Below are positions 1-2,888 of a stretch of 9,021 bases of DNA, one piece after another (position 1 is the first letter of the stretch; every line of letters starts with the position of its first letter). The position numbers and the translations under genes are program-made. Below the pieces are notes generated by a model. It had not been told where the DNA came from, made no database searches, and worked only from the letters and a program-made list of their open reading frames with translations. Origin of the DNA: Actinomycetes bacterium (GTDB taxonomy: Bacteria; Actinomycetota; Acidimicrobiia; Spongiisociales; UBA5794); assembly GCA_024275815.1 (NCBI GenBank), contig JAJRYI010000044.1, positions 1 to 9,021 on the forward strand, given 5' to 3'.

Positions 1-95
1 AACCAGACGAACGGGAGGAACAGCAACTTCCAGTGTGGGCGGAAGGAGGTGATGATCACTTCGTCGTTGCTGAGAGCATCTTCGGGCCAAGACAT
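1..95 (-). CDS. PH-domain membrane protein, N-terminal part (runs off left edge)
   Basis: The reverse complement of bases 1-95 opens with ATG and stays open for 31 codons to the window edge. It begins MSWPEDALSNDE and continues to RPHWKLLFLPFVW. An acidic 'P-(D/E)-x-L-x-x-(D/E)-E' opening, then 'hPHWK', then the start of a hydrophobic membrane segment (residues 24-31 here) is the typical start of actinobacterial bacterial-PH (bPH2/YdbS-like) membrane proteins. These are small proteins with one or two transmembrane helices and a cytosolic PH-like domain, and their role is mostly unknown. Only the cytosolic N-terminus and the start of the first helix are visible; the PH domain itself would lie outside the window. 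The start is supported by the family-like N-terminus and by a TATGCT hexamer ending 6 nt upstream. No Shine-Dalgarno sequence is seen. It is transcribed divergently from the lipoprotein gene. The family call rests on a short stretch, so a different small membrane protein remains possible. Confidence 0.72.
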   Translation of the reverse strand, partial: MSWPEDALSNDEVIITSFRPHWKLLFLPFVW

Positions 96-101
96 GAGCA
101 C

Positions 102-107
102 AGCATA
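102..107 (-). promoter_or_regulatory. Putative -10 box of the PH-domain gene (leaderless geometry)
   Basis: On the minus strand the hexamer TATGCT (TANNNT type) is followed by exactly 6 nt and then the ATG at 95-93. This spacing would place the transcription start on the A of ATG and give a leaderless mRNA. A weak -35 candidate, TTCTGG, lies on the minus strand at 131-126 with an 18-nt spacer. That spacer is made almost entirely of the AGACGCC tandem repeat. The hexamer and spacing are seen; promoter activity is inferred. Confidence 0.4.
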
Positions 108-127
108 GACGCCAGACGCCAGACGCC
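107..127 (+). repeat. Tandem heptamer array AGACGCC x3
   Basis: Three perfect copies of the 7-bp unit AGACGCC run without interruption. The array ends where a second heptamer array of the same period begins, so both are in phase. It sits directly next to the putative -10 box of the divergent PH-domain gene and fills its -35/-10 spacer. The period of 7 resembles the short tandem heptamer repeats described in some cyanobacteria, but no relationship can be shown from this sequence. Confidence 0.95.
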
Positions 128-157
128 AGAACACAGAACACAGAACACAGAACACAG
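128..157 (+). repeat. Tandem heptamer array AGAACAC x4
   Basis: Four perfect copies of AGAACAC (128-155), followed by a partial AG, directly continue the AGACGCC array in the same 7-bp register. The two units share their first three bases and their last base, which suggests that one array may have grown from a variant of the other by slippage. No open frame of gene-like quality uses it. Confidence 0.95.
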
Positions 158-180
158 TCGATCTGTCGTCCGTCAGACGC

Positions 181-221
181 GAGAAACCCCAAGGAAGCCG
201 AAGCCCCCTTGGGGTGTTCTC
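181..221 (+). repeat. Left-end hairpin of R1
   Basis: ACCCCAAGG (186-194) is the perfect inverse of CCTTGGGGT (207-215). The stem is extended by GAGAA (181-185) against TTCTC (217-221), with G216 bulged. The 12-nt loop contains AAGCCGAAG. The corresponding hairpin in R2 sits at 1420-1465 and has a similar purine-rich side. No U-tract follows, so a classical intrinsic terminator is unlikely. Confidence 0.75.
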
Positions 222-524
222 TGCGTCCCCTCCAGCCTTTCAGCCGGCGGTTTCGCTGCTCCGCAAGCGGAGCCGGATGCGAATCGAGACTCGCACCCAT
301 CCCCTGGGAACCTCCCCGACCGAAGCCGAGAGGGTGGGGCGTGAACCCCGGACACCCGGAGGTGCCCTCTCAAGGAGCCGATCTGTTTCCAGACCGGTTG
401 CCGGTTTTGAGGCCGGCCGCCCCGGGTTTCCCCGTGACGCTCGCCGCCGAGTTTCCCCGGTTGCGGACCGCTTCGGGTTGCCCCTCTGCGGTACTGAATA
501 ATCTGGCACAGACACGACGATCTC

Positions 525-573
525 GCAACCCAGATCGACGTTTGATTTTCGCGCTTCACCCCCATTTTTCGCG
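525..573 (+). promoter_or_regulatory. R1 right-end module with paired TTTTCGCG boxes
   Basis: GCAACCCA, 13 nt, TTTTCGCG, 3 nt, CACC, 5 nt, TTTTCGCG. The same order and spacing occur at 1855-1903. The two TTTTCGCG boxes start 20 bp apart, about two helical turns, which is typical of a protein binding side by side on one DNA face. The second box ends 20 nt before the lipoprotein start codon, so a regulator bound here would overlap the promoter. Conservation of blocks and spacing is seen; binding is inferred. Confidence 0.5.
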
Positions 574-581
574 GTCCTTGG

Positions 582-587
582 TACCGT
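582..587 (+). promoter_or_regulatory. Putative extended -10 box of the lipoprotein gene (leaderless geometry)
   Basis: TACCGT (TANNNT) is preceded by TGG, giving a TGN extended -10, and ends 6 nt before the GTG at 594. No convincing -35 hexamer is present, which an extended -10 can tolerate. The hexamer lies between the arms of a short inverted repeat, CTTGG (577-581) and CCAAG (590-594). No Shine-Dalgarno sequence is visible. Confidence 0.4.
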
Positions 588-593
588 TGCCAA

Positions 594-1217
594 GTGACCC
601 CGACACCTGCCCGAATACGCGTTGTGCTCGCTCTCGCGCTGGTCGCTGCCGGGTGTTCGCTCTCACGTCCCGATGCCGGGGAAACCGCTACCGTTGCGCC
701 CTCGTCGGCGTCGTCGCCGATCGATCTCACCCTCGCAGCCGACGGTATCGGGCCGTTCCTACTCGGTGACGACGCCGTCGTCGTGATCGAGGGGATCTCG
801 GCGATCATCGGAGGTTGGGACGTCGATTCTGCCAACGACATCACCGGCGTACAACTGCCGAACTGTGGGGGAACGAACCTGCGGTTGGTTGCGTGGGGAT
901 CTCTCGCTCTGGTATTGACCGGGGACGCGGACCGCGAGGTATTCACCAGTTGGTCCTACGGGTTCGACCCGTTGACCGGAAACTCACAGGATCTACGCCA
1001 ACTGGGTCTCGAGACCGCCGCGGGGATCGGTCTCGGATCGACGAGAGTCGAACTCGTCGATGCGTACGGCAGTGCCATCTCGATCATCGATCAACCCGCC
1101 ATCGACAGCGCCACCTTCACGATCGGTCAGGAAACATCACCACACCTGTCGGGGAAACTCGACGCGGCAGGCCCCACCGGGGCCGTCGACTTGCTCGAGA
1201 GCGTGCCGACCTGCTGA
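594..1217 (+). CDS. Small secreted lipoprotein of unknown function
   Basis: The 207-residue protein starts with GTG and has a lipoprotein signal peptide: basic residues at 7-9, a hydrophobic core VVLALALVAAG (10-20) and a lipobox-type cysteine at C21. It should be exported, lipidated on C21 and anchored to the outer face of the cytoplasmic membrane. A Ser/Thr/Ala/Pro-rich linker follows (about 22-43). The mature domain has two G-rich stretches of similar flavour, 'DGIGPFLLGDD' (about 50-60) and 'GIGLGSTRVELVDAYG' (about 144-159), as in small actinobacterial lipoproteins with duplicated 'G-(I/L)-x-LG-x-(S/T)' motifs. Two further cysteines, C91 and the last residue C207, could form a disulfide. 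The GTG start is chosen because it gives a compact signal peptide and follows a correctly placed -10 box. The gene is flanked on both sides by copies of the R1/R2 element. I do not recognise a specific family and assign no function. Confidence 0.8.
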   Translation: MTPTPARIRVVLALALVAAGCSLSRPDAGETATVAPSSASSPIDLTLAADGIGPFLLGDDAVVVIEGISAIIGGWDVDSANDITGVQLPNCGGTNLRLVAWGSLALVLTGDADREVFTSWSYGFDPLTGNSQDLRQLGLETAAGIGLGSTRVELVDAYGSAISIIDQPAIDSATFTIGQETSPHLSGKLDAAGPTGAVDLLESVPTC

Positions 1218-1263
1218 GGCGACGTGGGTGCCTCGAGACGCTCGGATAGGGAGGTTTACCGCT

Positions 1264-1281
1264 ATCGGCCATCGGCCATCG
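1264..1281 (+). repeat. Heptamer tandem repeat ATCGGCC
   Basis: ATCGGCC occurs twice in full (1264-1270, 1271-1277), followed by a partial ATCG (1278-1281). It is a third heptamer-period microrepeat in the non-coding DNA of this window, in addition to the two arrays at 107-157. Confidence 0.85.
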
Positions 1282-1419
1282 CGCGGGTTCCCACAAGCGA
1301 GGCGCAGCCGACCACACCGTAAGCCGACAAGCGAGGCCCTCGGCCGAGCGCACCGACAGCCGAAAGCGGCGAGCACAGCGAGCCCTATTCGCCGACCCTC
1401 CAGGTGCCTTTCCACGCGA

Positions 1420-1465
1420 AGAACCCCGAGGAAGCTCGACCGAAGTCTTGCCCTCTCGGGGTTCT
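1420..1465 (+). repeat. Left-end hairpin of R2
   Basis: AGAACCCCGAG (1420-1430) is the perfect inverse of CTCGGGGTTCT (1455-1465). The 24-nt loop includes CTCGACCGAAG. It corresponds in position and purine-rich side to the R1 hairpin at 181-221. Several bases differ between the copies on both sides of the stem while pairing is kept, which is what conserved structure would give, although two copies are too few to prove covariation. Confidence 0.75.
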
Positions 1466-1557
1466 CCAGCGAAGCGACGATGTCGCTCCGGTCCGGGCCT
1501 CGTCGGTTGCCCGACTCCACCCGGGGTGGCTCCTCCCTCGCTGGCAGCCGAAGCCAC

Positions 1558-1576
1558 CAGGTTCGCTTGGAACCTG
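1558..1576 (+). repeat. Perfect hairpin inside R2
   Basis: CAGGTTC (1558-1564), loop GCTTG, GAACCTG (1570-1576). It is one of the strongest of the chain of hairpins in R2. It has no U-tract, so it is not listed as a terminator. Confidence 0.7.
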
Positions 1577-1767
1577 CCACTTCGAGCCGAAACTCGCCGT
1601 GGCGTCCGGTCACAGCCGAGGCTGCGTCCGGTGGCGATCCACCTTTCGGCAGATCCCCGTTGATCTCTCGAAGTCTGGGCTCCTCCTCGAGATCGGACCG
1701 ATCGCCGAGGCGATCAGCTGGCGGGTTTGGTTGCCCTTCGCCGCCCAGCACCCGGTTTCCCGGTGGA

Positions 1768-1788
1768 CCGACTCGGGTGAGGAGTCGG
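1768..1788 (+). repeat. Perfect hairpin inside R2 (right half)
   Basis: CCGACTC (1768-1774), loop GGGTGAG, GAGTCGG (1782-1788). It follows the adjacent hairpins at 1691-1703 and 1700-1715, which share the GATC bases 1700-1703 and are mutually exclusive. Confidence 0.7.
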
Positions 1789-1854
1789 GCCTGTGCCGGT
1801 CCTTTGGCTTGCGCCTCCGGACAACCAGGAAAGTAGATGGCCCGACGCGCAGCC

Positions 1855-1903
1855 GCAACCCACACGGCTTCTTCGTTTTCGCGAGTCACCGCTAGTTTTC
1901 GCG
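1855..1903 (+). promoter_or_regulatory. R2 right-end module with paired TTTTCGCG boxes
   Basis: GCAACCCA, 13 nt, TTTTCGCG, 3 nt, CACC, 5 nt, TTTTCGCG: the same layout as at 525-573. The boxes start 20 bp apart. The module lies 112 bp before the RecB-like nuclease start, further away than at R1. This argues that it is part of the element rather than a site placed for one promoter. Confidence 0.5.
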
Positions 1904-2003
1904 ATGTGTTGGGAACAGCACCATGAGTCCGAAATCCGGCCGCGATCGGTGACTGGAGAGCGCGGCAACATCAGCGCTCACTGTTTCTGTCACACCCACC
2001 CGG

Positions 2004-2009
2004 TACGCT
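2004..2009 (+). promoter_or_regulatory. Putative -10 box of the recB-adnA-adnB operon (leaderless geometry)
   Basis: TACGCT (TANNNT) ends 6 nt before the ATG at 2016, the same geometry as for the other two gene starts in the window. The 25 nt before the ATG contain no Shine-Dalgarno sequence. No good -35 is visible; CTGTTT at 1981-1986 (17-nt spacer) is a weak candidate. Confidence 0.4.
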
Positions 2010-2015
2010 CTCGAC

Positions 2016-2852
2016 ATGGCTAACGATGCAACGAACACCGCGGTCTCCCCCCCGAAGCTGACGTCCCTGTCACCCAGCCGGGCAAGCGATTTCAAGACCT
2101 GCCCCCAGCTCTACAAGTTCAAATCGATCGACAAGATCCCAACCGTGCCGACCATCTACCAGGCACGGGGCACCACCGCTCACCTGGCACTCGAACGCCT
2201 GTTCCAGCTCCCCGCTCGAGAACGGACACCAGATCGGCTCTATGAACTGTTCCGGGCGGCGTGGATGGAGCTCAAGCCACAGGAGTATCCGGATCTCTTC
2301 ACTTCGGTAGACGATGAACGCGCGTGGGGTGTCGAGTCGCTCGGACTCCTCGCGTCCTACTTCACCGTCGAAGATCCAACATCGTTCGAACCGCTCGAAC
2401 TCGAGATGGACCTCACCGTTGCGGTGAACGACATGACGATTCGGGGCATCCTCGACCGTATGGAGACGATCACCGAGACCACACCGGAAGGCTCACCCAG
2501 AGACGTGCTCGTCATCACGGACTACAAGACGGGCAAGGCACCACCGCAGCAGTACGCGAACAAGGCGTTCTTCGCTCTCAAGATCTACGCACTGTTGATC
2601 CGCATCACGAGGGGCTTCACCCCGGACCGCCTCCGCCTGCTCTACCTCAACGGACCGACCGAGTACACGATGGACATCACCGACGAACAACTCGATGCAA
2701 TGGAACGCCAGCTCGAGGCGCTGTGGACGGCCATCGACCGTGCGATCACCACCGGTCGATGGCCCGCAAAGAAGTCGCGGCTGTGCGACTGGTGCGACTT
2801 CAAAGCAGAACTGTGCCCCGTGTGGCAGGACGATCCCGAGGAGACGTCGTGA
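2016..2852 (+). CDS. Single-domain RecB-family Fe-S exonuclease (PD-(D/E)XK)
   Basis: This 278-residue protein is one PD-(D/E)XK nuclease domain of the RecB exonuclease class (COG2887; PDDEXK_1), close in layout to the stand-alone actinobacterial RecB-like exonucleases of about 280 residues typified by Rv2119. The opening LSPSRASDFKTCPQLYKF (18-35) is the family signature. Predicted metal and catalytic residues are H56 (in GTTAHLALERL), D147 (GILDR), D169 and K171 (TDYKTGK). Four cysteines, C29 and the C-terminal C257-x2-C260-x6-C267, should bind a 4Fe-4S cluster as in AddB-type nucleases. The usual Gln of the QxxxY motif is replaced by Ala (ALKIY). There is no helicase domain, so it would be a DNA nuclease needing a partner motor or free ends. 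It is the first gene of a three-gene operon with AdnA/AdnB-like proteins 36 bp downstream, which points to a shared role in break processing. The start is the ATG after the -10 box. The family call is firm; the exact substrate is not known. Confidence 0.93.
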   Translation: MANDATNTAVSPPKLTSLSPSRASDFKTCPQLYKFKSIDKIPTVPTIYQARGTTAHLALERLFQLPARERTPDRLYELFRAAWMELKPQEYPDLFTSVDDERAWGVESLGLLASYFTVEDPTSFEPLELEMDLTVAVNDMTIRGILDRMETITETTPEGSPRDVLVITDYKTGKAPPQQYANKAFFALKIYALLIRITRGFTPDRLRLLYLNGPTEYTMDITDEQLDAMERQLEALWTAIDRAITTGRWPAKKSRLCDWCDFKAELCPVWQDDPEETS

Positions 2853-2876
2853 CCTGCCCGATCACCATCTCGAGAT

Positions 2877-2881
2877 AGGGA
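2877..2881 (+). promoter_or_regulatory. Ribosome binding site for adnA
   Basis: AGGGA lies 7 nt before the GTG at 2889 in the 36-bp gap after the nuclease gene. It is a modest Shine-Dalgarno match at usable distance and supports the GTG start. The gene is internal to the operon, so unlike the first gene it needs its own binding site. Confidence 0.5.
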
Positions 2882-2888
2882 TACGCTC

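Larger units (their letters stand above)
177..573 (+). repeat. R1: hairpin-rich non-coding repeat element, copy 1
   Basis: The left end reads ACGCGAGAAACCCCAAGGAAG (177-197) and the right end carries GCAACCCA (525-532), TTTTCGCG (546-553), CACC (557-560) and TTTTCGCG (566-573). Both ends recur in the same order and orientation in R2 (1414-1903); the right-end blocks have identical spacing. Between the ends the two copies do not align well, but both are packed with short inverted repeats. Examples in R1 are the hairpin at 181-221 and GCTCCGC-AA-GCGGAGC near 260-275. The copies therefore look like diverged members of one family, with conserved ends and variable interiors. Function is unknown. 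It could be a mobile non-autonomous element, a structured RNA or a regulatory region. Confidence 0.6.
96..593. other. Non-coding divergent intergenic region
   Basis: This region lies between the divergent PH-domain and lipoprotein genes. Going rightward it holds a -10 box for the left gene, two heptamer arrays, the hairpin-rich R1 element (177-573) and a -10 box for the right gene. Open frames crossing it on both strands lack start signals, domain-like composition and gene-like codon third positions, and they run out of phase into the real neighbouring gene. No tRNA, rRNA or CRISPR pattern is seen. Confidence 0.8.
1414..1903 (+). repeat. R2: hairpin-rich non-coding repeat element, copy 2
   Basis: The left end ACGCGA-AGAACCCCGAGGAAG (1414-1434) aligns with R1 177-197 with only small indels and one clear substitution. 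The right end GCAACCCA (1855-1862), TTTTCGCG (1876-1883), CACC (1887-1890), TTTTCGCG (1896-1903) matches R1 block for block. The interior is longer than in R1 (about 490 against 397 bp in total) and is a chain of short hairpins. These include 1420-1465 (11-bp stem), 1473-1487, 1502-1515, 1517-1529, 1558-1576 (7-bp perfect stem), 1691-1703, 1700-1715 and 1768-1788 (7-bp perfect stem). It has the same orientation as R1, and it ends 112 bp before the nuclease operon. Confidence 0.6.
1218..2015. other. Non-coding intergenic region upstream of the nuclease operon
   Basis: About 800 bp separate the lipoprotein stop from the operon start. The first part (1218-1413) holds an ATCGGCC heptamer repeat, an 11-bp direct repeat ACAAGCGAGGC (1293-1303 and 1327-1337) and the palindrome CTCGGCCGAG (1339-1348). 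Element R2 follows at 1414-1903, and then a 112-bp stretch leads to the operon start with a -10 candidate at 2004-2009. The overlapping frames on both strands have Arg/Ser/Pro-rich, domain-free translations and are not accepted as genes. No clear terminator for the lipoprotein gene and no tRNA is seen. Confidence 0.75.

Noticed and set aside
43..108. AAGGAGG followed by ATG (52-54) on the plus strand, an 18-codon frame; also similarity of AAGGAGGTGAT to the complement of the 16S rRNA 3' end
   Set aside because: The Shine-Dalgarno to start distance is only 2 nt, and the stretch is explained by minus-strand codons of the PH-domain gene. No other rRNA sequence is present.
107..157. CRISPR-like array
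   Set aside because: The units are 7 bp and contiguous, with no spacers of 25-40 bp and no cas genes; this is a microsatellite-type tandem repeat.
478..504. Alternative promoter TTGCCC / TAATCT upstream of the lipoprotein gene
   Set aside because: The spacer is only 15 bp and it would leave a leader of about 85 nt without a Shine-Dalgarno sequence; the box at 582-587 fits better.
209..769. 186-codon plus-strand open frame across R1
   Set aside because: Its composition is Arg/Pro/Cys-rich without domains, it crosses several hairpins and the R1 end module, and it runs out of frame 176 bp into the lipoprotein gene.
173..946. 257-codon minus-strand open frame across R1 and the lipoprotein gene
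   Set aside because: It is antisense to the well-supported lipoprotein gene, has an Arg/Ser/Pro-rich domain-free translation and no start signals; long shadow frames are expected at this GC content.
1137..1889. 250-codon minus-strand open frame over R2
   Set aside because: It has an Arg/Gly/Pro-rich translation, overlaps the end of the lipoprotein gene antisense, and shows no family motif.
1404..1895. 163-codon plus-strand open frame covering R2
   Set aside because: It has no ribosome binding site or -10 geometry, the translation is not domain-like, and base composition follows the hairpins rather than codon positions. A degenerate gene cannot be fully excluded.
177..1903. Integron attC sites around the lipoprotein gene
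   Set aside because: The hairpins lack the GTTRRRY/RYYYAAC core sites and no integrase is in the window.
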